Source: Rhizobium favelukesii (lineage in GTDB: Bacteria; Pseudomonadota; Alphaproteobacteria; Rhizobiales; Rhizobiaceae). From it: a stretch of DNA of 64,000 bases. Location: NCBI RefSeq assembly GCF_000577275.2, contig NZ_HG916852.1, positions 1,677,001 to 1,741,000 of the forward strand, read 5' to 3'. Of this stretch, positions 1-7,274 are shown in pieces. Position numbers and translations under genes: made by a program. Numbering within the stretch: position 1 is the stretch's first letter; each line of letters begins with the position of its first letter. The notes below the pieces were generated by a model. It worked only from the letters and a program-made list of their open reading frames with translations. It did not search any database and was not told the DNA's origin.

Positions 1-649
1 AGGCGACGCCCGTGACAGATACGTTGTGGGCGTGATTGCCTGCGTACTCAGTCGCGCCAGCGTAGTTAACATGCCAGTCACCGCCAGCACCGGCATTCCA
101 CGGCTCTACACCACCGGGAGCCGGCGCGTGGGCGAGCCCGTGGGCGTGATTGCCCTGCGCGTCGGTCGCGCCGTTCGCAGCCACCGAGTGGGTGTGGCTC
201 CCTTGAGCATCAGTGGAACCCGTATGGGTGTGCGCGCCGCCGGCTACCGTGGTGCCCGTGTGGCTGTGCGCCCTAATGCTGTCAGCTTGCGTCGTGCCAA
301 GCACGCGGCCGGTATCCACACCCTTGCCCGCGTCGAGGCCGCGAAGGAACTGAGCACGGAGATCGGGCACGTTGAAGGTGGTCGTACCATCACCCGCGCC
401 GAAGCCCGTGCCGATGACAGCGTAGAGCGCGGCGTAAGTCGTGCGGCTGACAGCGGCGCCATTGCAGAGGAGGAACATTGAAGGCGCAGAAGCCCCTGCA
501 TAGGGGAAGACAGCGCCAGTCGGCACGATCGCGCGAAGGACCGTATCAAGCAGGTCGGAGTTGCCGTTGAGCTTGCCGCCCCACGTGTCAATACTGAAGC
601 CCTGCTCGGGCTTGGTGAAATTGAAGTTCGTTGTGAATGCGTCAGCCAT
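1..649 (-). CDS. Phage tail collar/fibre protein, 3' end outside window
   Basis: The frame stays open for 216 codons from an ATG at 649 and leaves the window, so the C-terminus is missing. About residues 45-105 fit a Phage Tail Collar domain, with the segments CNGAAVSRTTYAALYAVIGT and FNVPDLRAQFLRGLD typical of short tail fibres and microcystin-dependent-protein-like collar proteins. Downstream are repeated HxH motifs (HSHT, HTHT, HTHS, HAHG, HAHN), which in T4-type short fibres bind a metal ion inside the trimer. The start overlaps the upstream gene's stop (TAATG), which implies translational coupling. It is probably a receptor-binding or fibre component. Confidence 0.85.
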   Translation of the reverse strand, partial: MADAFTTNFNFTKPEQGFSIDTWGGKLNGNSDLLDTVLRAIVPTGAVFPYAGASAPSMFLLCNGAAVSRTTYAALYAVIGTGFGAGDGTTTFNVPDLRAQFLRGLDAGKGVDTGRVLGTTQADSIRAHSHTGTTVAGGAHTHTGSTDAQGSHTHSVAANGATDAQGNHAHGLAHAPAPGGVEPWNAGAGGDWHVNYAGATEYAGNHAHNVSVTGVA

Positions 650-2016
650 TAAGGGTTGACCTCCGTCCAGATCGAGGGGTTGTCAGGGATCGAGTTCCAA
701 AGCCCGCGACCGCTGAATGTCAGGTTGGTTTGGCCCACGAGATTGAGGCGCAAGGCGGTCTTCACGATCGCCGCGAAGGCAACATCCGACTGCGCTGACC
801 ACGTCGCGGATATCTGCGACTTGGTGTCACCGTTTGCCGCGAAGTTGCCCAAAGCCGCCATGTCAAACCGGTCTGTGATCAAGTGGCCCACGAGATGAGC
901 GGCAATGAACTCAGCGCGGGTCGAGTTGAAATCACGGCCGTTCGACGTGCCGGCGGGCGGCGCGATATGCTTGAGGCTGTCACGCGCTGACATCGACGCG
1001 TCGGCGAGATCGAGGACTTCATCAACACCCGGACGCTTCGCACGGATCAGCGCGTTCAAGCTTGTCAGTTGCGAGAGATTGCTGTCAGTGCGTGGCGTCT
1101 GATTGGCGACCGTCGCCCAACTGTCGGTGCTCGACGTGAAGGGTCCGATCGTTGTCTGCCAAACGTACTTGTTGGCGATGTTCGGCTGGATGAAGATGTT
1201 GCCGTAGAGGTTCAGGATATCTGAGATAACCCCGCCCGTCCGCAAGTCCTCAAGGCCGAAGCTTACGACAACATCGGTGAAGCCAAACACCGCGAGTATC
1301 GTGTTGACCTTAGCCAACTGGAACTGGAACTGCTGAGCGGACTGCGCGCCCATAGCGGTGTTGACATAGGGATAACCCGGCTTGTCAAGCAGGCGTTCGA
1401 GCCAACCCGAGCCACCCTTCACACCGACACTTGTGTCATCGCCAGTGCCATACGTCGGCGCGTCGCCAAGTAGGACGAAGCTACGCACGGCGTCGGGGAC
1501 GGCGTTGACAGTGCCGAAGATTGCGACAGAGCCGATGGTGGCGTTGATCGCCGACGGAACGACACTACCGCTGTTGCCGAGATCGCCGCCGCCGAGAGCG
1601 TCGTCAATGCCGAGTGTCGTGAAGTTGGCCGGCAATAGGATGACAGGGAAAAACTGCGTCGTCTGGAGGCTGACAGTACGCTCCCAAAACTTCGCACCCT
1701 TAGGGATCGTGAGCCCGGCCACCGGGTCCGAAACGACCTGAGCACCTGGCTGAATTGTGACAGAAGTCGCGCCGCCCCACGTGACAGGGTAGAAGACGCC
1801 AGCAGGGTATTCGATGAAGCGTTTGATCATGACAACGGACGAATTTGTCAGAGCGCCGGCACTGAAAAAGTAAGCCACGTCCACGGTCTGGAGGTCGCTG
1901 ATATCGCCCGCCGGGTGGGCATAGTGGTGCCGCCTCCCGGTAAACGTTCCCGCGAGTGACCAAGCCGAGCTTGGAACGGCGCCACGATTGGCGGCGAGGG
2001 TGTTAGACACCGTCAT
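649..2016 (-). CDS. SGNH-hydrolase-like virion protein with lost catalytic residues
   Basis: 455 aa, clearly paralogous to the SGNH protein at 3646-4839: both have HHYAHP/RAHYAHP near residue 35, IEYPAGVF, a KFWERTV/QFWERTV strand, GGSGWL/GGNGWL and a TDSWAT segment. The hydrolase blocks are degenerate. Block I reads LLGDAPTYG where the paralogue has IFGDSIAWG, so the serine is alanine. Block III reads GLED instead of GVND. The DGTHPN block V is replaced by GRDFNST. It also has about 60 extra C-terminal residues. I infer a structural tail or spike protein derived from an enzyme by duplication. Confidence 0.8.
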   Translation of the reverse strand: MTVSNTLAANRGAVPSSAWSLAGTFTGRRHHYAHPAGDISDLQTVDVAYFFSAGALTNSSVVMIKRFIEYPAGVFYPVTWGGATSVTIQPGAQVVSDPVAGLTIPKGAKFWERTVSLQTTQFFPVILLPANFTTLGIDDALGGGDLGNSGSVVPSAINATIGSVAIFGTVNAVPDAVRSFVLLGDAPTYGTGDDTSVGVKGGSGWLERLLDKPGYPYVNTAMGAQSAQQFQFQLAKVNTILAVFGFTDVVVSFGLEDLRTGGVISDILNLYGNIFIQPNIANKYVWQTTIGPFTSSTDSWATVANQTPRTDSNLSQLTSLNALIRAKRPGVDEVLDLADASMSARDSLKHIAPPAGTSNGRDFNSTRAEFIAAHLVGHLITDRFDMAALGNFAANGDTKSQISATWSAQSDVAFAAIVKTALRLNLVGQTNLTFSGRGLWNSIPDNPSIWTEVNP

Positions 2017-2020
2017 CGGC

Positions 2021-2407
2021 CTAATCCAACGAGAGCGTCAGGTTGCCGATCGGCAGGTAATAAACATCGCCCGCCCCGACATCTTTCGGGTAGGCAAGGC
2101 TTCCCTGCGCGAGCATGTTGCCGCCCGTGGCAGCATCAAAGATTGCGCCGTGCGTGACAGTTGACCAGCCAACGCCCCCGGCGACGGGAAACACAACTTC
2201 GGCGGAATTGCTGGCGACGTTGCCGGCGACCGAGAAGGCGACAGCTACGCGCGTGTAGCCCGTACCCGTGACTTCGATACCGCCGCCAGCATCGTCAGTA
2301 GGAGTGACGAAGAGGGCGACATAAAGCGTTGCCGGCTTAGTGTAAGGCACGCCGCCGAAGACGTGGCCGAGGATTTTGTTTTCGAGGTAGTCGGTGAAGC
2401 TTGCCAT
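2021..2407 (-). CDS. Small phage virion/tail protein
   Basis: 128 aa. The pattern KPATLYVALFVTPTDD, a Gly-rich turn, GYTRVAVAFS, ASNSAEVVFPVA and THGAIFDAATGGNML matches a common family of small beta-rich phage proteins found among tail or fibre genes; the biochemical role of the family is not known to me. It lies between the adaptor gene and the degenerate SGNH paralogue, and a CTTGTGT element sits 18 nt upstream of its start. It has no signal peptide or membrane segment. Confidence 0.7.
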   Translation of the reverse strand: MASFTDYLENKILGHVFGGVPYTKPATLYVALFVTPTDDAGGGIEVTGTGYTRVAVAFSVAGNVASNSAEVVFPVAGGVGWSTVTHGAIFDAATGGNMLAQGSLAYPKDVGAGDVYYLPIGNLTLSLD

Positions 2408-2424
2408 GTCTTTTCCTCAATCGA

Positions 2425-2440
2425 TTGTCAGAAACACAAG
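2425..2440 (-). promoter_or_regulatory. CTTGTGT-type dispersed element
   Basis: On the minus strand CTTGTGTTTCTGACAA, placed in the gap between the adaptor gene and the 2021-2407 gene, sense-oriented to the latter. Confidence 0.55.
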
Positions 2441-2443
2441 TGA

Positions 2444-3064
2444 TTAGCCAAACGACTTGAATTTGGCTGACAGCTTGCCTTGGGGGAAAGATGCGCGGTC
2501 GGCTTCCAACTGCATCTTCATCAGGATTTCGTCGGAGAGCGCCTTCCACATGGGCAGGCGTTCATCGTTCTTCAGATAAGGTTCCGCCGCCGCGAGCGAG
2601 CCGTACAGATAGAGATCGGGGCTCTTCAGCAGCAGCCAATTCGTGCTGGTATTGCCTGCCAGCGACGGGACGGAGGCGCGATAGATCAACTCAACGTCTG
2701 TGTCCCCACCCGGCGACGGCATCAGGAAGAACTTGCCATCCATATGGGTGTAAAACCTCGGTGCGAAACCTCCGGCACGGAAGTCGCGGCGCAGTTCCAG
2801 GGACTTGGCGACGCTGACAAACTCCAGCGGCTCGGGGTCAACAGTACGGAAAAGCCCGATCGTCTCGCGCCAATCCGCCGGCACGACAAAGTAGTCATCG
2901 TCAATCGTCGCGGTGGCGCGCTTCACCATGTCATGCGTGCGGAGCTCGCGGCTGACACGAGCTTCGAGCAGCCTGATAAAAGACGGGATACGCGCGGCGA
3001 TATCTTCGCGGTTAAGCCAGTCAGCGATCTCGACCGTCAGCGCGCCATAGTTCTCAAAGGACAT
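2444..3064 (-). CDS. Head-to-tail adaptor protein (SU10-type)
   Basis: 206 aa. The N-terminus (LTVEIADWLNREDIAARIP, FIRLLEARVSRELRTHDM) followed by VPADWRETIGLF, RFYTHMDGKFFLMP and VELIYRASVPSL is the typical layout of the phage adaptor family found next to SU10-like capsid genes. These proteins form the ring under the portal that joins head to tail. It starts at 3064, overlapping the preceding stop codon (TAATG), and lies downstream of capsid and SGNH genes in the leftward late operon. Confidence 0.8.
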   Translation of the reverse strand: MSFENYGALTVEIADWLNREDIAARIPSFIRLLEARVSRELRTHDMVKRATATIDDDYFVVPADWRETIGLFRTVDPEPLEFVSVAKSLELRRDFRAGGFAPRFYTHMDGKFFLMPSPGGDTDVELIYRASVPSLAGNTSTNWLLLKSPDLYLYGSLAAAEPYLKNDERLPMWKALSDEILMKMQLEADRASFPQGKLSAKFKSFG

Positions 3065-3384
3065 TAGATAGTCCCTTCACGGGTGCGGAAGAAACGGTTG
3101 TCAGGATCGTTGAGCCAACGCTTCATCGCCACGGGGTCGTTGGTAAGGCCCTTGCGCTTGAGCTCGAAATAGACTGTCAACGGGATCGAGGCGACCTTGA
3201 CCAGAGTTTCCTTGCCGCTGCTGCCAAGGGCGGCGGATTTCTGCATTTCGGCCTTGTTCGCCTCAATGATTGGCGTGGTTTCCTGCACCGTCTGGATGAC
3301 GAAGTTCTGCTCATCTACGCTCGGGTCGTAGTGGAAGACATTGGAAATGCCTGTCAGCGGATCATGGGAGAGGAGTTTCTTCAT
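3064..3384 (-). CDS. Hypothetical phage structural-region protein
   Basis: 106 aa starting MKKLLSHDPLTGISNVFHYD; the frame is open for 16 more codons upstream but the internal ATG fits the end of the neighbouring gene at 3387. The mid-part (QTVQETTPIIEANKAEMQKS) looks helical, and the C-terminus KRWLNDPDNRFFRTREGTI is a pattern I associate with small phage proteins located before adaptor genes. Function is unknown; the location suggests a virion or assembly role. Confidence 0.65.
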   Translation of the reverse strand: MKKLLSHDPLTGISNVFHYDPSVDEQNFVIQTVQETTPIIEANKAEMQKSAALGSSGKETLVKVASIPLTVYFELKRKGLTNDPVAMKRWLNDPDNRFFRTREGTI

Positions 3385-3386
3385 GA

Positions 3387-3635
3387 TCACACCTTCAGGG
3401 CGTAAGACACGCTGTTCGTGAATGCCGTGCAATTCAGGCGCACGGGGACGCCGCCAGCGTCGATCACAAACTGCTCACTCGCGGTCTTGTCAGCGAGCTT
3501 GCGCCAGTTCGTACCGTCTACCTGCCATTCAACAGCGACGGTCGCGGCGCCGGCAAATGTCAGGTCAACGTAGACCTTATTGCCGACGACTACCGGGCTT
3601 TGGCCGGTCGCTGCGAAAGTGCCTTTTTCGATCAT
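3387..3635 (-). CDS. Small beta-sandwich virion protein
   Basis: 82 aa. The start at 3635 is set by an AGGAG sequence about 8 nt upstream (minus strand). The alternation of strands with VEWQVDGTNWRKL and VPVRLNCTAFTNSVS looks like an immunoglobulin-like or carbohydrate-binding-like sandwich found in small capsid or tail decoration proteins. The product ends 2 nt before the next start. Role inferred from position only. Confidence 0.65.
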   Translation of the reverse strand: MIEKGTFAATGQSPVVVGNKVYVDLTFAGAATVAVEWQVDGTNWRKLADKTASEQFVIDAGGVPVRLNCTAFTNSVSYALKV

Positions 3636-3645
3636 TCTATGTCTC

Positions 3646-4839
3646 CTAGAAGGCGAGCGCCGCCGCCATTGAAGCGGCCTTGACTGAGTTGGGGTGGGTG
3701 CCGTCGGTGGTCGGCGGGAATGCACCGCCCCAAATGTCGCTGTCACGGGCTGACATGGCAGCGTCGGCGGCTTCGAGCACGGTGTTGACGTTGGCGGGTT
3801 TCGCGCGGATTGCCGCATTTAAGGGGTTGAGCGCCGCCATATTGCCGTCAGTCTTCGCGGTCTGATTTACAGTCGTTGCCCAACTGTCAGTCGAAGAAGA
3901 ACGCGGCGTGATGGTCGTCTGGTAAATCCTCTTGCCGGGGACGTACCCGTAGATCGTCTGTTGATCGGCGAGGATTTGCGCCTGCGTCCTGCCAAGGCGG
4001 AGATCATTGACACCGTATTCGACAACCGCGTCAGTGAATGACATCGCGGCGAGCAGAGATTGAACGCGCGACGGTGAGGATACCAAGTCCGCTGCCTGCT
4101 GGCCCTGCTTCGCGATTTTCAGGTACGGGTAGCCATGAACGTCGAGAGCACGGCCGAGCCAGCCATTGCCGCCCTTCGGGCCGACGTTGGAAATGTCGCC
4201 TTCGCCCCAAGCGATGCTGTCCCCGAAGATCACGTAGGACTTAGCATTCGGAGCGGCGATATCACCAATCATGACAGTAGCGCCGAAGGTGGTTTGCGTG
4301 CTGGTCGCGGTGATTGTGCCGCTGTTGCCGAGATCGGAGGCGGAGTTGCCATCCGAAACACCAAGCGCCTGCGAACTCGCCGGCAACTGCTGGAGGGGGA
4401 ATAGCGAAACAGTGTTGGTGAGGTTGACCGTGCGCTCCCAAAACTGAGCGCCTGCCGGGATCGTCAGATTGATCGGGTCGGAAACTACAGTCGTGGTCGA
4501 GAGCGTGACAGTCGGCTGACCGCCCCACGTTACCTGCGTAAAGACGCCGGCTGGATACTCGATGTACCGCTTGATGATACGCGTTGCCGCCTGATCGGCG
4601 GTGATGCCGGCAAATACAAACGTGCAATCGACGGTCTTGAAGTTGGAAACGTCGCCGTCAGGGTGCGCGTAGTGCGCGCGGCGAGAAGTGTAGTTGGGAG
4701 GCACTGACCCCGTAGCGGTCGGCGCTAGGAAGCGATTGGCGATAATGCCTTGCGTAATCAAAGGCGCAAATGGATCACCCAACGGCTTGAAAAGCGGGCT
4801 GCTGAGAGGCGACAGGATCGAGGAGCGGAGAGCGGCCAT
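3646..4839 (-). CDS. Virion-associated SGNH/GDSL hydrolase
   Basis: 397 aa from the ATG at 4839; a GTG at 4866 is possible but overlaps a regulatory element. The N-terminal ~165 residues are beta-rich. The C-terminal half carries SGNH blocks: block I VIFGDSIAWGEGD (nucleophile Ser), block III EYGVNDLRLG (GxND), and block V DGTHPN (DxxH). It should be an esterase or deacetylase acting on bacterial surface polysaccharide during adsorption. Its inactive paralogue lies 1.6 kb downstream. It follows the major capsid gene in the same direction. Confidence 0.85.
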   Translation of the reverse strand: MAALRSSILSPLSSPLFKPLGDPFAPLITQGIIANRFLAPTATGSVPPNYTSRRAHYAHPDGDVSNFKTVDCTFVFAGITADQAATRIIKRYIEYPAGVFTQVTWGGQPTVTLSTTTVVSDPINLTIPAGAQFWERTVNLTNTVSLFPLQQLPASSQALGVSDGNSASDLGNSGTITATSTQTTFGATVMIGDIAAPNAKSYVIFGDSIAWGEGDISNVGPKGGNGWLGRALDVHGYPYLKIAKQGQQAADLVSSPSRVQSLLAAMSFTDAVVEYGVNDLRLGRTQAQILADQQTIYGYVPGKRIYQTTITPRSSSTDSWATTVNQTAKTDGNMAALNPLNAAIRAKPANVNTVLEAADAAMSARDSDIWGGAFPPTTDGTHPNSVKAASMAAALAF

Positions 4840-4855
4840 AGCACCACAAGCAGTT

Positions 4856-4870
4856 GGGAAATACACAAGT
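4856..4870 (-). promoter_or_regulatory. CTTGTGT-type dispersed element
   Basis: Minus strand ACTTGTGTATTTCCC, 17 nt before the chosen SGNH start; a TGWCA pentamer abuts it. Sense-oriented to the SGNH gene. Confidence 0.5.
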
Positions 4871-4913
4871 TGACAGGCAGAGTCCGAGCCCTGCCTGTCA
4901 GGATTGTCAGCGA

Positions 4914-5882
4914 CTAGAGAAGGTCGCGAGCGACGCCGTGGGCCTTCTCGGTCTTCACTTTCAGACCGAACTCCACAAGGATCATCTTGCGGTCGCTATC
5001 GCCGGTCTTGGCGAGATCGTTGGTCTTGAAGTCGCGGAGGTAAGCAACCTCGGCGTATTCAGGGTCAACGACGTAAGCCAGATCAGCCGGCATGAAGCGG
5101 TTCGGCACGAAGGTCACGGCACCGAAGTCACCGACGTAAACGTCAGCGGCGCCGATGATCGTAGCCTGCTGCTCGCCCGAGATTTCCTTGCGGACTTCGG
5201 CGATACCAGCGAAGGTCGAAGCGACTGTCTTCTGCTTCGGGCCGACCATTACCATGTCAAGCGAACCGCCTTCGGCCCAAACCTTCTGCATGACGTTCTT
5301 CAGGATCGTCTCGGTGAAGGCGCGATCGGTGCCGCCCGTGTAGGGAGCATTCGGGAAGCCGTCGGTGCCACCAGAGAACGTCGGATCAACGCCGTCGCCA
5401 GCCTTGTCTTGGTTGGTGACAAGGAACGCGCCGAAGCCTGCGGTCTGGCGGGCCGTGGTGCTGTTGCCAGCAACGGCAGACTTGGCGCCGACCAGACGGA
5501 CTTCCATGTCACGCTTCAGTTCGGCCGAAGCCTTGGACATTTCGTAGGCGAGCTGGCCCTTGATACCGGCCTTGTCAACGGCTTCGGCGGTGCCAGAGAC
5601 ACCGACGACCTTACGCATGATCTGCGTGTAGTTGCCAAAGCGGCTGGTCGGCGCACGGGCGTCGTTCGGGGCGTCATCGCCATCGACCTGGGCGTTGTCA
5701 CCGTTCGCAGCAGCGAGGGCGTCGGTCTGCCATTCGAAGTAGGTGTTGGACGCCTTGCCACGACCGATGTTCGACATGAACGGCGTGTCTTCCGGCGTGA
5801 TGTTGTAGATGATGTCCGAGAGGTCTTCGCGGACGGCCTTGGTTACGCTGTAGCGGTTGACGGTATTTGCTGGTGCAGTCAC
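4914..5882 (-). CDS. Major capsid protein (SU10-like, DUF5309 family)
   Basis: 322 aa with a GTG start at 5882 preceded by AAGGAA. The N-terminus NRYSVTKAVREDLSDIIYNI and TPFMSNIGRGKASNTYFEWQ, then RKVVGVSGTAEAVDKAG and an ELKRDMEVRLV helix, are hallmarks of the SU10 major capsid family (HK97 fold). The P-domain-like C-terminus holds VMVGPKQKTVAS, TFVPNRFMPA and YLRDFKTNDLAKTGDSD. It follows the scaffold gene by 12 nt. A 670-codon antisense open frame over this gene and the scaffold is a codon-usage shadow. Confidence 0.9.
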   Translation of the reverse strand: MTAPANTVNRYSVTKAVREDLSDIIYNITPEDTPFMSNIGRGKASNTYFEWQTDALAAANGDNAQVDGDDAPNDARAPTSRFGNYTQIMRKVVGVSGTAEAVDKAGIKGQLAYEMSKASAELKRDMEVRLVGAKSAVAGNSTTARQTAGFGAFLVTNQDKAGDGVDPTFSGGTDGFPNAPYTGGTDRAFTETILKNVMQKVWAEGGSLDMVMVGPKQKTVASTFAGIAEVRKEISGEQQATIIGAADVYVGDFGAVTFVPNRFMPADLAYVVDPEYAEVAYLRDFKTNDLAKTGDSDRKMILVEFGLKVKTEKAHGVARDLL

Positions 5883-5894
5883 AGGCTTGTTTCC

Positions 5895-6962
5895 TTAAAA
5901 CAATTGCTCAAAGATGGTGGCCGCGTCACGGACGCTGCCGGTTTTGGCAAGACGCTGCTTTGCGCGGGTGAAATCGGAGGTCTGGCGGGATTTCTGCTGC
6001 GGAGCCGAGCCAGCGGCGATCGGCTTCGGACCATTGGACGGGGCGGGCTTGGGCCGCTTAGCCATCAATTCATCGTAGCGGCGCGCCTTATCGAGGGCGA
6101 TGATCGCGCGATGGTCATAGGTCTGCTTCAGTTCGGCCTCGGAGAACCCGAGAACCTTGCCGTAGTCGATCAGCTTTGCCCTGTCAGCGGCCCACGTCTG
6201 CGGGTTTTTCCACTGCGGGTTCGACTTCACGAGTTCGGCACCGCTATTCCGAATGGCGTGCGCCATTTCGGCCTTTGCCTCGTTTTCACGGACAGTATTC
6301 AGGCGTTCCTGTTCCTGCTGTGCGGCGGTGATGCGATCGTTCCGCTCGCGCCAGAGGCGTTCCTGCCTGATGTATTCCGTGGGATTGTCAGCGAGTGCAT
6401 CCCAATCCGGTTCGGCGAAGCCCTCTTTGAGCATATCGACCAGCGCCGGGAGGAGTTGCGAGTATTGCTGCCGCTCCAGTTTCACTGCATGGACTTCCGG
6501 CTCGAAGGCTTTCTTCTCGTCGGCGAGTGCCATTTTGCTGCGCGTGTAATCCGCTGTCCGCGAGTACCCCGAGAGCAGTTCCTTCAGTTCAACCGTTTCT
6601 TCCTTGCCGTTGATTTTAACGGTGAAAGATTGGGGAGCTTGGGGAGCCTGATCGTCGTCGGTTTCGTCGTCGGCGGTGGCGTCATCAGCAGCGTCACCGT
6701 CTTCGTCAGTCACCGTTTCGTCGTTGTCAGCGTCCAACGTGAGGTCGGGTGTGCTGTCATCTTCGGTGTTGTCAGAAGGTGGCGTCTTGATCGCTGCGTC
6801 ATCTGCCGCAGGCGCCTCGACCGTATCTTCGGTCTCGGCTGCGTTGGAAGCGGGTGCTGCTGGTGAAGCTGGCGGGTTGTCCGCAGGCGCGGAGTCCAAA
6901 TATGCTTCGAAGCGGCTTGCTGCTTCCGAGAGCCCGATGCTGTTGCTTGTCGGATTGCTCAT
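5895..6962 (-). CDS. Capsid scaffolding protein
   Basis: 355 aa. Residues ~25-120 are Pro/Ala/Asp/Glu-rich and very acidic (DDETDDDQAPQAPQSF). Next comes KINGKEETVELKELLSGYSR, then a long helical segment (LERQQYSQLLPALVDMLKEG, RLWRERNDRITAAQQEQERL), and a basic C-terminus. This order, immediately before the capsid gene, is typical for scaffolds of SU10/T7-like podoviruses. A CTTGTGT element lies about 40 nt upstream of the ATG. Confidence 0.8.
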   Translation of the reverse strand: MSNPTSNSIGLSEAASRFEAYLDSAPADNPPASPAAPASNAAETEDTVEAPAADDAAIKTPPSDNTEDDSTPDLTLDADNDETVTDEDGDAADDATADDETDDDQAPQAPQSFTVKINGKEETVELKELLSGYSRTADYTRSKMALADEKKAFEPEVHAVKLERQQYSQLLPALVDMLKEGFAEPDWDALADNPTEYIRQERLWRERNDRITAAQQEQERLNTVRENEAKAEMAHAIRNSGAELVKSNPQWKNPQTWAADRAKLIDYGKVLGFSEAELKQTYDHRAIIALDKARRYDELMAKRPKPAPSNGPKPIAAGSAPQQKSRQTSDFTRAKQRLAKTGSVRDAATIFEQLF

Positions 6963-6999
6963 TGAATACCTCGTTTGTGTTTAACTGTCAAATAGTTTC

Positions 7000-7013
7000 T
7001 TTTTACACAAGTT
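7000..7013 (-). promoter_or_regulatory. CTTGTGT-type dispersed element
   Basis: Minus strand AACTTGTGTAAAAA in the 63-nt gap upstream of the scaffold gene, sense-oriented; TGACAG follows about 10 nt downstream. Confidence 0.55.
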
Positions 7014-7025
7014 GGCAAACAGGGC

Positions 7026-7274
7026 TTAGCCCTTCTTGTTGAACTTGCGCACGGCGGCGTCGGAGGCAAAGCCTTCCAGTTCATTGCGGAGAGATCTGAC
7101 AGCTTGGAAGCGGTGCCAAGCCGAAACGCGCTTGTCATGCTCCTGCGACGTGGAGTCTGCCCAATCTTGGAAGGCCCTGTCAGCGATCGACTTCAAAGCC
7201 TCTGTCAACACCGAGTCATTGAGGAGTGCCTTGGCACGGGTCGAGCGGGTCTCGAAGGATTTAGGGTCAGCCAT
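7026..7274 (-). CDS. Small helical phage protein between portal and scaffold
   Basis: 82 aa, predicted mostly helical and charged (RAKALLNDSVLTEALKSIAD, WHRFQAVRSLRNELEG). The start overlaps the portal stop codon (TAATG). Short helical proteins occupy this slot in many SU10/P22-like head operons, but no function is assigned. Confidence 0.65.
   Translation of the reverse strand: MADPKSFETRSTRAKALLNDSVLTEALKSIADRAFQDWADSTSQEHDKRVSAWHRFQAVRSLRNELEGFASDAAVRKFNKKG

Noticed and set aside
26..481. 151-codon plus-strand frame at the left edge
   Set aside because: The minus strand encodes a tail collar protein with HxH repeats through the same bases; the plus frame is its shadow.
4854..6866. 670-codon plus-strand open frame over the capsid and scaffold genes
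   Set aside because: It is antisense to two genes with clear families, has no ribosome binding site or family pattern, and is explained by the GC-biased codon use of the opposite strand.
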